From positions 76,355,133 to 76,419,132 of the forward strand of contig NC_132911.1 of the NCBI RefSeq assembly GCF_047675955.1: a stretch of 64,000 nucleotides of DNA, given 5' to 3'. Below, one piece after another: positions 1-12,475 of this stretch (positions are counted from its first letter, which is position 1; every line of letters begins with the position of its first letter). The position numbers were made by a program, and so were the translations under genes. The notes under the pieces were generated by a model, which saw nothing but the letters and a program-made list of their open reading frames with translations, searched no databases and was not told where the DNA came from. The stretch is from Chlorocebus sabaeus. Its lineage: Eukaryota > Chordata > Mammalia > Primates > Cercopithecidae.

Positions 1-304
1 CCTGGCACATTGTGGACAGTCCATAGGTATTTTTGGATGAATTAATATATTTAGCTATAAGAAAACCCTAGTAAGCTTTGTTAAATATTTATGAATGAAA
101 AGTCAGAGGCTACTTCTTTGTGCCAGGTTAGTATACTACTCTTTGTAAATCTCATCAGAAGTGTGTCTACTAAGCTGCAAAGAAAATTATCTGAAAGTTG
201 AAGGAAGTGAATGATATTTTTATCTAACTATTTTGCATTTGTTGCAAGGTACATTCACCAAATAAATATTTATAACAAACTTCATATAAGCTTAGAACAT
301 ATCA
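1..304. other. Unique AT-rich intergenic sequence
   Basis: I see no coding frame, RNA gene or recognisable repeat in this stretch. Confidence 0.5.
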
Positions 305-435
305 ATTCACAATTTCATTTAATTAAGCCTCCCCAACAACATTGTAAGATAGGCATTATCATACCTGTTTAATTGTTAAAGAAAATGAAACTCAGAAGTC
401 TTAAGTGGCTTACTCAAATTCTCATAAAATGAGTA
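305..435 (-). repeat. MIR SINE fragment
   Basis: On the plus strand this reads as reverse-complement MIR. A 'cctcacaacaac'-like stretch is followed by 'gataggcattatcat' and then a 'gaaaatgaaactcagaag' segment that corresponds to the MIR 'gaggaaactgaggc' core. The copy is old and diverged. No target-site duplication is visible. Confidence 0.6.
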
Positions 436-715
436 AATGGGGAAGCTGTATCTCAATTACAGACTTTATGTTCCATTGAAGATGCTTCTTAACTTTAGCT
501 CTATTACGTGGAGAAATAGCATATGTAGTACCAAGTACAGTAATTAAATATTGAAGAAATTTAACAATGCTATATCTATAGCCTGAGAGGTTTACATAAA
601 TTTTAACTAAATATCTACATCTATATCCATGTCTCTTTCTATTTTTATATCCTCTATCTAAATATCCATCCATTCATCCATACATACACACATGTATAAA
701 TTTATTGAGCATATA

Positions 716-935
716 ATCTGAGCAAGGTAAGTATTATGTGTTATGCAAATATTATCTCAGTTTTATTCTATCCCAAACACCAGAATTAAGGTATCCCATT
801 TTAAACATGAGAAAGCTGAGGTGCAAAGAGGCTAAATAACTTGCCCCAAGTTAACAGCAGGAGGAGCCACAATGTGAACCTGGAAAGTCTAACTGCATAG
901 TCAGTGCTCCCAACCATTTCAGCATACATTTTCCT
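716..935 (-). repeat. MIR SINE fragment
   Basis: Reverse-complement MIR. The core 'atgagaaagctgaggtgcaaagaggctaaataacttgcc' region (about 808-846) is followed by the usual 'gaacctggaaagtctaactgc' and 'cagtgctcccaacca' segments. It is a better match than the MIR at 305-435 and is an ancient mammalian insertion. Confidence 0.75.
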
Positions 936-1944
936 CCCTCAATTAATGAGAACAGGTTTGATTATATTAATTTGATAATATTTAGAGGGATACAATTTCT
1001 GAACTGCTTTGTTCCATTCCTAAAAGGCTTAGTTTATCATAATGCCTTTGGCTGGCATCCTTCTGTAAGCCTGGTGGTTAACCAGGCCTTCTGTCCTAGG
1101 TGAAACTGACATAAAATGTCTACTGCAGTGAGGTTAGTGTCTCCATCCTGACTGGGCTCCACTTTTCCTTGGAGCCCCATATTTAATGTAAGGTGCTCAG
1201 TCTTCAAGCACATACATCAGTGGCTCTACAGACTGGCTATTATCAACCCAATTCCTGGAGGCTGAGCCCAGCAAATCAGAATTCTACATTTAAAATAGGT
1301 GTTTTCAAAGCAAGCTTCTTATCTTAAAATGTGGTTAAGAGTCCTTCGTTGATTAAAACGTGTTCTGCTGTTTGCCATCCTCATAGGTATGGACATTTTA
1401 ATCTAAGCAGTTTGGAATGGGAGGGTGTGAAGAGTGACCAAGCTAAAATGTCAAGTTCAGACTGCAAATATATAATTTTAAGAGATGTGTGTCTAAGAAA
1501 GCAATCCACGTGTCTATAAGCTGACTTCAACTATGCTCCAGAAGTCCCCTGAAACTCTAAACCTGATCAGAATTCAACATGAAAGCTTCTTTGACCCTAG
1601 CAGAACTGGGTAATACCCATTGTTTCTCTTTGCTGGTCTGTTATTACCATTCAAGGAAATAGAGAGCAGAGGGAAACCATACTTCTATTTTTAATAAATC
1701 AATAGCATATGTAACCATGTTTTTTGAGGCTTTACCATCAATCTGTGATATAGGCATTATTGCATTTAAAGGAATGGAATTGCAATCAGGTTGGATAAGG
1801 CTGTGCAATCTAATACTTAGTCTAAAATGAGTACAAACGTATTCCTGAATGTGACTATAAGAATAGGTTGTTTTTTTCTGAATGCTGTCTGACTTTTATT
1901 GGGCTGCTCCACTAAATTCCCATTAGACCTATCTTGATTTATTT
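936..1944. other. Unique intergenic sequence
   Basis: No supported gene. A stretch near 1219-1320 faintly resembles a MER5-type DNA transposon ('cagtggctct... aatcagaattctacattt'), but the match is too weak to call. The short 62-codon frame at 1331-1519 has no features of a coding exon. Confidence 0.4.
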
Positions 1945-2165
1945 TAAACACTGGTCATTTATTCATTGTTTCATTTAACAAACATTTATTGAACATCTAC
2001 TATGTGATAAAAACTGTGCTACACATCAGGGCTAGGGAGATAAGTTAGATACAGTTTCTAACATGAAGGCACTTATAATTTCATAAGAAAATAACCACTT
2101 TAACAGATAATGTTAATGTGGTAAGTCCAGCAATGGAGATAGTTATACAAGACCCTGTGCCTATG
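1945..2165 (-). repeat. L2 LINE fragment
   Basis: Reads as reverse-complement L2 3' end: 'tttattcattgtttcatttaacaaacatttattgaacatctactatgtg', then a diverged body ('acacatcagggctagggagataagttagatacag'). It is an ancient element with no coding capacity. Confidence 0.75.
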
Positions 2166-4239
2166 AATTGTTTAAACCAATTTCTTCTGTATATGAAAGC
2201 AAATCAGAAATAGAAACTGTTACCCTGCTGCATGCAAAATTTGTTTACCATAGTACACAATATGTGCAGCCATGCCATCAAATCATTACATACATGGCAT
2301 AAGTCTACTTCATTATCTTGGACATACTTTTAAAAATAGCATTCTACACAGTGTGCGTTATTATTTTTTACTTCTTAATGACCAAGTTCTAGTCCATTTT
2401 TTATCTCTAGTTCTCAATCACAAAAGTTCTTTCTTTGTTATGCTTCCTGACTGCCTATATATATGTTTTTTTAATTTGTATTTATACTTATTTCTTCAGA
2501 ATGTAGCATTGTTTCTGTCTGTCTGCTTTATAAGTGCCCAAATATTATTTTCATGAATGTCTTTCACAGTTATTGATTGGCAAACAAGTCAAATCCTAAA
2601 ACTACAGAGTAACAGGCTAATCCCAATTCTATTCCCCATTAGCAAGAGCACCTCCTTGCTCTCCAACCAGAGTGAGAAGGCAAAGATGCTACTCCCACTC
2701 AGATTGAGCATATTATTTATGTTCTCTGTGGGGAGTTGCATGAGTTATATCACTAGGAAAATTAATTCCTGCACTTCTGATTTTACTTACAGAGTTTGTT
2801 GGTGCTTGTGGAAAGAGTAAAATTACAAATCCTGATAAGTTAATGACAGAGACCCTATGTAAATTTGTTTGGAAATTTTCTTCATCTAATCATATCACCT
2901 TTAGATGTGCATGGCCAGTGTGTAGATCTGCACTTCTTTCCATAATCAAATAGAGTCTTGAAATTGTCAATGCTTCTCGGAAGAGAGAAGGTGAAATCAA
3001 TGAAAAAGGAGAGGGGAGAGGGGCAAAACAAACTAATGGTAGGCAAGGAGCCTGGAGAGAAAGACAGCCATGGGAAATGAGCGGTGGTGGGTTTAATAAA
3101 GGATTTTAAGGAACAAAGATGCTATTATTTGCTTTCTAGTTTTTTGGCGATACTGTCATTTAACTGCCTCAGATATCCACAAGACTTTAATAACTCTGCT
3201 ACATAAAACAATCCTGTGTTTGAGGTTGTTTAGTGAACACAAAAGTAAAATGGTCTGTAGTGCACATTAAGGTCATCTTGGGGGAGACAAGAAACCAGCC
3301 ACAGGCAGGAAGAAAAACACAGGGGAGGCTGAAACTTAAGTGGAAAAAGAAAAATTAAAGCAAGAAATGACAGGAGTAAGGTAATCCTCTAAAAATTCCT
3401 GGATTTGAGATTGTGATGTGTATCTCTGAAAGTGTGTGCTTTAGGAGTGTGTTAGAAGGTAGCAGAAGATGTTGAGTTTCTCACTACAGGTGGAATAATA
3501 TTTGAAACACATTAATTTAAAAATTGCAAAATTAAGTTAATCCATAATTCTAAAGGATTAGGGGATTCTAGGGAGAAGAATACTTGGATTACACAATCAA
3601 TGTGTTTCAGATGAAATGGTAGTGCTATCCATCAACCACATTTGCATTGAAATATATTTATTTTTGTATGTTTGTTTTGCAGATTAGATAGCGCAGATGG
3701 TTCAAGTCTCTACCAATGAAATCAAACTCTGGAGTTTACACCTCCCTCCAGGCATTTCTCTTTGTGCACAAGAAAATTGTACCAAACTCAAGGCCACCCC
3801 AGGATGGTTGATGCAGAACATGCAAAATTCTACCTTCTTCCAGGCCCTTGCAAATGCCGTTTCTTCTGCGAAAACTGTCTCCTGCCTTCCAGTTCCACAC
3901 AGGATACCCTGTCAGTCAGTTGCCCTGCAAGACTCAGCAAAAGGGATTCTTCCCTGTAAATGTTTTTATGCATCTACTCAGGAAAGAACATTCTCTCCCT
4001 CACTTCTCTGCATTGTATTCCACATGGATGACTTCAGTGATAGCTCCTTGAGCCCTATGGAGAAAGACAGCTACAGTGAATTAATAATGCTTGGGTAACT
4101 ATTAGGGACTTTTAAGACAAAATATGCATTTGACATTGAATTAATTAACATTATGTAATGCTTGATTGCATTGCATCGTTTTGCATGTAGCATATATCAA
4201 CCTCCCTGTATTGTACCGTGAGTCATTCCAGATACAGGG
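2166..4239. other. Unique intergenic sequence
   Basis: No recognised repeat or gene. It contains a 133-codon open frame (3697-4098) described separately, plus 94- and 87-codon frames at 2272-2820 that look like chance openings in AT-rich DNA. Purine-rich tracts occur near 3003-3065. Confidence 0.4.
3697..4098 (+). other. Unrecognised 133-codon open frame
   Basis: A 133-residue frame starts at ATG 3697 and ends at TAA 4096-4098. I do not recognise the protein: there is no signal peptide, no membrane segment and no known motif, and the composition is rich in Ser, Leu and Cys. A pyrimidine-rich stretch ending in 'tttgttttgcag' lies at 3671-3682, just before the frame, and looks like a splice acceptor. 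'AATAAA' motifs follow at about 4315-4325. These could mark a terminal exon, but each is expected by chance in DNA of this composition. I treat it as a chance frame unless transcript evidence exists. Confidence 0.12.
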
Positions 4240-4345
4240 AACACACGTATTCATCTCGTCCTTGAATCCCACGTTCTTACATAATAAGTATTTATTAGTA
4301 GATGTATGCCACATGAATAAATTAATAAATTGGTGAATGAATGGA
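4240..4345 (+). repeat. L2 LINE 3' end fragment
   Basis: Plus-strand L2 tail: 'tcatctcgtccttgaatccca', then 'ataagtatttattagtagatg' and a terminal '(gaatgaatg)'-like tail. Short and diverged. Confidence 0.5.
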
Positions 4346-5439
4346 TGCGTAGATAGTTATGTAAAAGGATAAATTTCTTACCCCTTAACACTTACACTAT
4401 TTTCCCAGAAGATGCAAGGCTTTTATTTATGTTGTTATATTTTGCTGGGAGATATTCTTGTTTGTGATTTTTCATTCACTATGTAAAGAAGAAAATATAT
4501 ACCTGTGAACTGAGGTAAACCTAAAAGAAATTGCCTAAGACCATGACCAACTTGTCTACAATCATAATCATAAACAACATTGTATATAAATATATCATAG
4601 TTGATCATAAAGGAGAATAAGAAAGAGATGATAGGTGAATTAATGAAAATGTGACACCACAAGTAAAAAATAAAATAAAATCAAAAGCCAAGGGGGCTAA
4701 TCAGATGATTTTATGTAGAAAAATCATGTCCATTTATGTTATATGTGTGTGCATGTGTATGTCTGTATGTATATATACATATATATGTCAGATTACATAT
4801 ATATTTCAGAACTAGATCAAGAAAAGACTGGATCTATAATTTGTGAGGCCCAGTGCAAGATGAACATGCAGAGTGTCATGTTAAAAAATTCAGAATTTCA
4901 AGATGGCAAGAGAAGAGCATTATACCCATCAGAGTCTGAGTTCGGATGCCTATGTGATTGCACAGTTCAAATGCCACAAAGTTAGCCCTACTTAATTATT
5001 CCCTTTGTACAATCTTTAGATAAAAATTTTGTTTGCTTACAATTACAGTATATATAATTATAAATATAATGTATTATGTTATAAAATTATAATTAACATA
5101 TTATATGTAGTTATAATATGTAATTATTGGCTGTCATGCTCTCTTTGGCTAGAAGCTACAAAATGTCAAGGATTATAGTCCATGGATCTATTCCACTTTT
5201 TTACTGTTATATATATTATCCATGTCCTCAAACACTAATATTTTATGTGCTAATCCATCAAGATTGTTTACATAGGGGAACCTCAAGACAGCTGATGAGA
5301 TGCAGTGAGGGTGTGCCTCTTCCATGGAGAATAACCAAAATATTGAATGAATATTCACACTTCAAATAGATTTTCTGAGAGAGAAAACTGGGATTCAACA
5401 GAGAGGTGATGGGAGACACTGAGGATAAAGAAGGAAAAA
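4346..5439. other. AT-rich unique sequence with TG/TA tract
   Basis: There is a mixed (TG)n/(TA)n stretch at 4740-4812 and a strongly AT-rich stretch at 5045-5130. No gene is visible. The small open frames here lack any recognisable feature. Confidence 0.45.
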
Positions 5440-8400
5440 ATGGGGCTCCTAGCCTGAGGTCACCAGTAGTGGGCACTGGACCTGCACCCAGAGAATAAGT
5501 AAGTGGAGGACCTTGGGGACTCACATTCTTACCGTGGGCCTTTGTGATCCTAGCTACAAGAGAGTTCCATGGCTTGACAAACTGACTGCAGACTGCTTGG
5601 TTCTGGCCTCGCCATTCTGTCCTGCTTCTGCTGGCTGGACACTGAAGAGAGAACCTTCAGGTTGGGGTGTGGAAGCTGGGTGGGTCCCAGTGCCACTTGC
5701 TAGGCTGCAGATTCTGGCAAACCCTCTTCCCCCACATAGGTACTGTGGCCCAGGAAAAGTACTTTCATCCCTCCCTGGAAGATTGCCCCAGTGGCTTGAG
5801 AGCTAACCCCTAATCCCCACTGGGGTCAGCACTTATGCTTGCCATGGATAGCCTAGTTACACCTCCACTGACCCACCTAGCCCAGCTTTGGCCCCTACAA
5901 TCACCTTGGAAGCAAAGCACAAGGATGAGTAGCCCTGAGATTTCCTCAGCCCCGCCCATCACTGGAGAAACATTAGTACTTCTCCTGGTCAGTAAAAGCT
6001 AAGAAAAAAATCCCACTGCCACCACTGCAGCTGCGTATCTTCTGCAAGCACCACATACTGGCTGGGAGGTCAACATGCATAGACTCCCACAACTTTGCTG
6101 ACACTATCATGCAGCACTCAACTAGTCTTTATCCACAAAAGTGAGACAGCTACTGGCCAATAAGGGGAACTGCACAACCCATTCCAATTCCTGCACAGAA
6201 TTGTGCAGCGCTGGGGAGTGAAACAAGCTGCCTAGACCTCCACTTTTCTGTTTCTGCTGATGGCAGTGAGCCCAAACACACACCCAGTACACCACTGTTA
6301 CCACCTACAAACACCCAGTATTTATGAAAACCACTGCAATAAGGTTATCTATAACCAAAAAATTCATGCAGAACCTTGGCCTCCTAAAAGCACAAAGAAG
6401 CAAAGTCAAAAGACTGTCCCCAACATATGCTACAGTCAAACTCTCAAGAGCTAAAAATTAAAGTCCCATCCAAATGAAAGTAAATTCAAAAATAAGAAGT
6501 GACAGATTCTCCAGATGAAAACAAAATGGGGCACAAGGTCCCTGGCACCATGAAAAACCAGACTGTAGCAACACCTTCAAAGGATCACATACTACCTCTC
6601 TAGCAATGACTCCTAACCAAAATGAAAATTCTGAATAAAAGCTAATTCAAAATATGAATTTGAAGGAAGATCAATGAGACTCAACAGATTGTTGAAAGCC
6701 AATACAATGAAATAAGAAAAATAATTCAAAGTATAAATAAAACATTTTCTAAAGGGATATTTTATAAAGAAGAATTTTTTGAAATGAAAAATTTGCTGAA
6801 GGAATAGCAAAATATAGGTAAAATCTTTAACAGTAGACTAGACCAAGCAGAAGAAAGAATTTCAGAGCTTGAAGACAGGTATTTAGAATTAACCAAGTCA
6901 GATAAAAAAAGAAAAAAAAATTTAAATGAACAAAGCCTTCAAGAAAGATAATATTATGTAAAGGAACCAAACTTATGGGTTACAGGCATTCTGAGGAAGA
7001 AGAAAAAAATAAAAACTTTAGAAAAGTTATTTGAGGGAATAATTTTAAAAAAATTCCCTGGTCTTCCTGGAGATGTAGATATCCAGATACAAGAAACACA
7101 TAGAACATCTGGAAGATACTTTGTAATACTAACACCAAGACATACAGTCATTAGACGATTTAAAGTCAATGTGAAGGAAAAATATCCTAAAAGAAACAAG
7201 AGAGAAGCATCAAGTTGCCCAAAAAGAAAATTCCATTAAACTAACAGAGGAATTCTCAGTAGAAATCTTACAAGTCAGGAGGCACTGGGGTGCTATTTTA
7301 AGTCTTCTTAAATAAAAATACAATCAGCCAAGATTTTATATCCTGCTAAACTAAGTATCATAAATGAAAGATAAATAAAGTATTTTCTAGACAAGATGCT
7401 AAGGTAATTTGTCACCACTAGACCAACCCTATTAAAAATGCTCACAGGAATTCTAAACATGGAAACAGAAGTGTGATACTTGCTGTCATAAAAAGACACG
7501 AAACTATAAAACTCATAGATCTTATAAAGCAACCACACAATTGAGACTACAAAGCAACCAGGTAACAATTAACATCACAACAGGAACAAACCTCCACATG
7601 TTAATATTAATATTAATATTAACCTTGAACATAAGTGAAATAAATGCTTCACTTAAAAGATACTGGCAGAATGGACAAGAATACCAGATCCAAACATATG
7701 TTTCCTACAAGAAGCCCACCTGGCAAAGACATTTATACTCAAAGAGGTGGAAAAAGATATTTCACACAAAAAACAAAAGTGAGCAGAAGTAGCTATACTT
7801 TTATAAGATAAAACAGACTTTAAGTCAATGACAGTAAAAATAAAAAGATGAAGAAGTCATTGTAAAATGATAAAGGAATCAATTCAATAAGATGCAACAA
7901 TCATAAATATATATGCACCCAACACTGGAGCATCCAGATTCATAAAACAAATACTAGTAGATCTAAGAAAATAGATAGAAAGAAATCCAACACTAGTAGG
8001 GAACTTCTATAACTCTACCAAAAACACAACAGAACATCAAGGCAAAAAAAATAACAAAGAAACTTTGGACTTTAATTAGACTCTAGACCAAATGAATCTG
8101 ACAGCCATTTACAGAACATTCTACCCTACAGTCATAGAATATATATTCTTCTTATGTGTGCATTAAACATTTTTGAAATTTTACTATATTCTATGCCACA
8201 AGACAAGCCTCAATAAGTTTCTAAAAATCAGAATCATAGTAAGCATATCCTTGGACCACAGTGAAACAAAACTAGAAATCAATACAAGAGAAACTCTCAA
8301 AACTGTATAAATACATCTAAATTGAGCAACTTGCTTCTGAACAATCTTTGAACAAAGAATAAAATTAGGGGAAAAATTTGGAACAAATGAACATTGAGCC

Positions 8401-9540
8401 ACAACATACCGAAACCACTGGGACGCAGAAAAAGCAGGGCTAAGATAGAAGTTTATAACATTAAATGCCTACATTAAAAAAAAGATAGAAAGATCTCAAA
8501 TTAACAACCTAATGTCATACCGCAAAGAATCAGAAACACAGAACAAACAAAAAATAAAGCTAGCAGAAGAAAAGAAATAACAAAAGTCAGAGTAGAAGTA
8601 AATAAACTCGAGATGAAAGAAAATAGTAAAAAAGATCAATGAAATAAAAAGTTGGTTCTTTGAAAAGATAAAATTCATAGACCACTAGCTAGATGGACCA
8701 AGAAATAAAGACAGAGGATTCAAATAAGCACAATCAGATGACGTTACAACTGATACCAGAAATACAAAAGTTTATTAGAGACTATTGTGAGCATCTGTAC
8801 ACACACATACTATAAAGCCTAGAGGAAATAGATAAATTCTGGGAAACATAGAATCTCCCAAAATTAAACTAAGAAGAAATAGAAATTCTTACCAGACCAA
8901 AAATGAGTAGCACAATTGAATCGGTCATTTAAAAAATTTTCCAACAAAAAAAAGCCCTAGGATAAGATGGATTCACTGCTGAATTCTATCAGACATACAA
9001 AGAAGAATGGGCACCAATCCTATGGAAACTATTCTAAAAAAAATAAGAAAGAGAGGTTCCTCCCTAACTCATTCTATGAAGCCAATATTACATGGATACC
9101 AAAGCGAACTAAAGACACAACAACAAAAAAAGAAAACTATAGGCCAATATCCCTGAGTAGATGTAAAAAACCTCAACAAAATACGAGGAAACTGGATCCG
9201 ACAGTGCATCAAGAATATAATACACCACAGTCAAGTGGACTTTATTCCAGGGATGCAAGGATGGTTCAAAATATGTAAATCAATAAATATGATTCAACAC
9301 ATAAGATATTTAGAAACAAAAACCATATGATCATCTCAATAGATGCAAAAAGAGCGTTTAATAGAATCCAGCAGCTCTTGTTGATACAAACCATCTATAA
9401 ACCAGGCATTGAAGAAACATACCTCAAAAAAATAAAAGCCATATACAACAAACCATAGCAAATATAATGCTGAGTGGGGAAAAGTTGAAAGCAATTCTCC
9501 CTCAGAACTGGAACAAAACAAGCATGCCCACTCTCCAAAC
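5440..9540 (+). repeat. Old L1 (L1M class), 5' UTR to mid ORF2, decayed
   Basis: This is a plus-strand LINE-1 remnant. The GC-richer 5' UTR runs to about 6440. The ORF1 region follows, with coiled-coil codons around 6840-6950 and the conserved 'cagccaagattttatatcctgctaaactaa' stretch near 7324. ORF2 begins near 7565 and shows the endonuclease part (7620-8130) and the start of the reverse transcriptase part (8950-9480, including the 'gaattctatcagacatacaaagaa' and 'ttccagggatgcaaggatgg' segments). It stops before the RT active site. Many stops and frameshifts make it non-functional. The level of decay fits an L1M subfamily, older than the L1 at 31.5 kb. Confidence 0.85.
7601..7622. repeat. (TTAATA)n microsatellite
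   Basis: About 3.5 copies of TTAATA lie inside the start of the L1M ORF2 remnant. Confidence 0.8.
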
Positions 9541-9612
9541 AACTCCCACCAGGCCCCACTTCCAACACTGGAAGTCAAATTTCAGCATGAGACTTGGAAG
9601 GACAAAACAAGC
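9541..9612 (-). repeat. MaLR LTR scrap
   Basis: The stretch 'actcccaccaggccccacttccaacactgg' followed by 'aaatttcagcatgagacttggaaggacaaa' corresponds to the reverse complement of the 5' part of an MST/MLT-type LTR. Only about 70 bp remain. It abuts the broken 3' edge of the L1M. Confidence 0.5.
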
Positions 9613-11139
9613 CATATTCACACCACAGCATATGGTAATATCTCTAAATTCAGAGGTATGTCGTGAACCTTTAGCTCCAAAGACAGAAGGCCAATCCAAA
9701 CTAGCTAAACCACAATGCAAGTTATTGGCTTACTTAACTGGAAGTCCAAAGGTGAGGTGGGCTTCAGGATTGATTAAATAAGCAACATCAGCTCAACAGG
9801 CCTGCAGTTCTCATACCTTTCCTCTCCTCCAGCTGTAGGGTTTATCTTTGGGTAGGGAGTAAGATGGTGGCAGCTGCTTAGGTATCCTCTCAATATAAGA
9901 CAAATTCCCTACAAAGAGAGAGAGTGTTGCTTCTTGAAGTTCTTCAGGAAGAGTAGCAAATCACGTTGCTAGAAGCTGCAATTTTAATCTCATTGGCTCA
10001 CACTGCATCACATGCCTACTCACAAAGCAATCATTGGCAAAACAAAAAAATAAATAAATAACAAAAATAGCAAAAAAAGAAAAAATAAAGGTATTCCCTC
10101 TCTTCAGCACACCAGAGCCCATCTCTAGACCTTGGATTTGATTAACTTGAAGCCCCATCAAACCTTTATGAGAACTGTACCAATTTTCTCACTCTGGGAT
10201 GTTTAAAAGGTAAATTTCATTCTCTACCACAGGAAATACAGTTGTATTTGAGGATATCTGAGTAGCATAATTTGTAATGAAGCTCTTTCTATTGTAAGAG
10301 GAAAAAACATGCTTTTAAACAATATTTTCTTCTCTTATAATGCTTTTTTTTTTTATTATGGGAATGGTACTACTCCCTTTAGAAAACAATATTCAGAAAA
10401 ATAAAAAGAAGATAGTAAAAGTTATATGTGATTTCTCACCATCATTAACGTTCGGAAAAGATCTTGCTACTTTGTTTTCTGTGTATATTTGTTTATCACA
10501 TATTCAATTGGCTGCTAATGATCGAAACCCATTTTGAACTGATTTAAACAAAAATGGGAATTTATGTAAAGCCCACGGGATATTCCATGGAACAGAAGGG
10601 AAGCTGAACTGTTATACTAGAAATTAGAAGGAAGCAGAAATTGAGAAAGTAGAGGCTCTATCTTTCTTTATTTTTTTCCAGCCTGATTTCCTTGCTTTGG
10701 GGGATAGATAGTCCAACATAGCCACCCCATGGATCTCAACTCTATACCTTCTTTCTCCATTAAGAACAAGCCAGTGTTCCTAGAGGAGTCAATCTGTTTT
10801 CCCAAGCTTGTGCCAAGAGTTCACATTTGGTCCCATCAACTGTGATAAGGAAACAGTTACACAGAATAATAAGGTTACTGAAGACCCAACCTTCAGTAAG
10901 GAAGCTGGGTCATTTATCAGAGAAAGATAACCATTGTTCCCTGGACAGATGCCCCTAAAGTTTATTCCTCCTCCTCCTCTTATACTACTACTGCCACTAC
11001 TACTATAGAGACACAAAACACAACCACAAAAACCTATAAATGTCATTGAAATTATTCTGAACAAAAAGTTTTAAAATCTGTCTTTCAAACCGTTTTCCAT
11101 GCATTCCAACATAAAACTCTCTCCCATATGATTATAATT
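9613..11139. other. Diverged or unique sequence
   Basis: The interval 9700-9900 resembles the reverse complement of an old mammalian repeat that I cannot name with certainty ('ggaagtccaaaggtgaggtgggcttcagg', 'taagatggtggcagctgc'). A triplet-rich tract, (TCC)n followed by (TAC)n, lies at 10966-11005. No coding gene is visible. Confidence 0.35.
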
Positions 11140-11470
11140 GCTTCCAAAACACCATTTTCAGTGGCTGTGTAATATCCCATCTCATGGAGGTACCATTTCT
11201 TAGTGGTCCAACAATTGGAGAATAAATGCTTTAATCATTCTCAATGTCTTGTTATCATAAATAATAATGCTTGAATAGAAATCTTTGTAAAGTGCTTTTT
11301 GCCTGCATATTGGATTACTGCCATAGAATGGAGTCTTAATAGGGGAAATAATGGGGGCAGAAGACTTATTAAGACTCTTACTGCACATTGCCAAATTGTG
11401 TTCCAGAAAGGTTGTACTAAATTACATTTCTTGCAGAAATGACTGAGAGTTCTCATTTTTGTGGAGTGAA
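11140..11470 (-). repeat. Antisense L1/HAL1-type LINE fragment
   Basis: Reads as reverse-complement LINE-1 ORF2 3' region: 'ggtaccatttcttagtggtccaacaattgg', 'aataatgcttgaatagaaatctttg', and 'ttgccaaattgtgttccagaaaggttgtac'. These occur in the expected antisense order. Strongly diverged. Confidence 0.6.
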
Positions 11471-11856
11471 TCTTTGGTAATATGGAATCTAATTACCCAG
11501 AGATATCCTATTCAATGAACTGTGTCATCATATCAGAACCATTTTACAGGTACAGTAGAATTTATTCCAACTGTTTTATCAAAGTAGAATTCCAAAACAC
11601 TGCCTGCTTTCTACCTCCTTCCCAGCAGTTAGGAATTCTGTGTTTCAGTCTTTCTCTCCTGAAAGTTTGGGGCCACCAGGCACTGCAGGCTCATTGAGTA
11701 GTGTCCTTCTGACCTTACAAAAGGGGATGGATGACAGTAAAGCTCTCCTATTTTGACATGTGTACCCAGGGAGTGATCAGAAACCAAGTCTTTAGTGAAT
11801 GCCTGGTCAGGTGGAGAGAAAACTCTGTCTAACTGACTATCACTCAAGAGGAAGTT

Positions 11857-12154
11857 GGCCAAAAGCAGTGGCTCATGCTTGTAATCTCAGCACTCTGGGA
11901 GGCTGAGGCAGGAGGATTACTTAAGGCCAGGAATTCAAGAGACAAGCCTGGGATTCATAGCAAGACCCGTTTCTACAAAAAACATAATTAACTGGGCATG
12001 GTGGTGTGCACCTGTAATCCCAACTACTAGGGAGGTTGAGATGGGAGGATCAGCTGAGCCCAGGACTTGGAGGTTGCAGTGGTCTGTGATTGCACCATTG
12101 CACTCCAGCTTGGGTGGCAGAGCAACAACCTGTCTCTAAAAATGGCAAAAATAA
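11857..12154 (+). repeat. AluJ-type SINE
   Basis: Complete dimeric Alu on the plus strand with many old differences. It has AluJ-like states such as 'gcctgggattcatagcaagaccc' and 'ggatcagctgagcccaggacttggagg'. A direct repeat AAGAGGAAGT flanks it (11846-11855 and 12155-12164) and is the target-site duplication. The open frame of 149 codons on the minus strand here is antisense Alu, not a gene. Confidence 0.9.
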
Positions 12155-12475
12155 AAGAGGAAGTCAAAGTTGGAAGCCACAAAGAAGGATAACCCAAAGC
12201 GTGGGGTGGAGGGAGATTAAAGGCAAGATCACAAGTGTCTGTAGGGATCAAGCAGATAGAGGAGAGAAGCATTTTGGGTATGGGTTGAGGCCAACTAGAA
12301 AGCCCACCTCCTCTGTAAAGTCTCAGCTCCTCAGCTCCAGCTATTGTTACCATGGGAGATAACTTGGAGCTCTGGGATTCAAAATCTTTTTGAAAGAAAC
12401 CAGAAATGTGAATTTTTGTAGATCTCCTAATTGTCAAATATTGTTTCAATTTTTCAGAAAACCTGTTCTGTGACA

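Noticed and set aside
1219..1320. MER5-type DNA transposon
   Set aside because: Only scattered short similarity; no terminal inverted repeats or 8-bp duplication seen.
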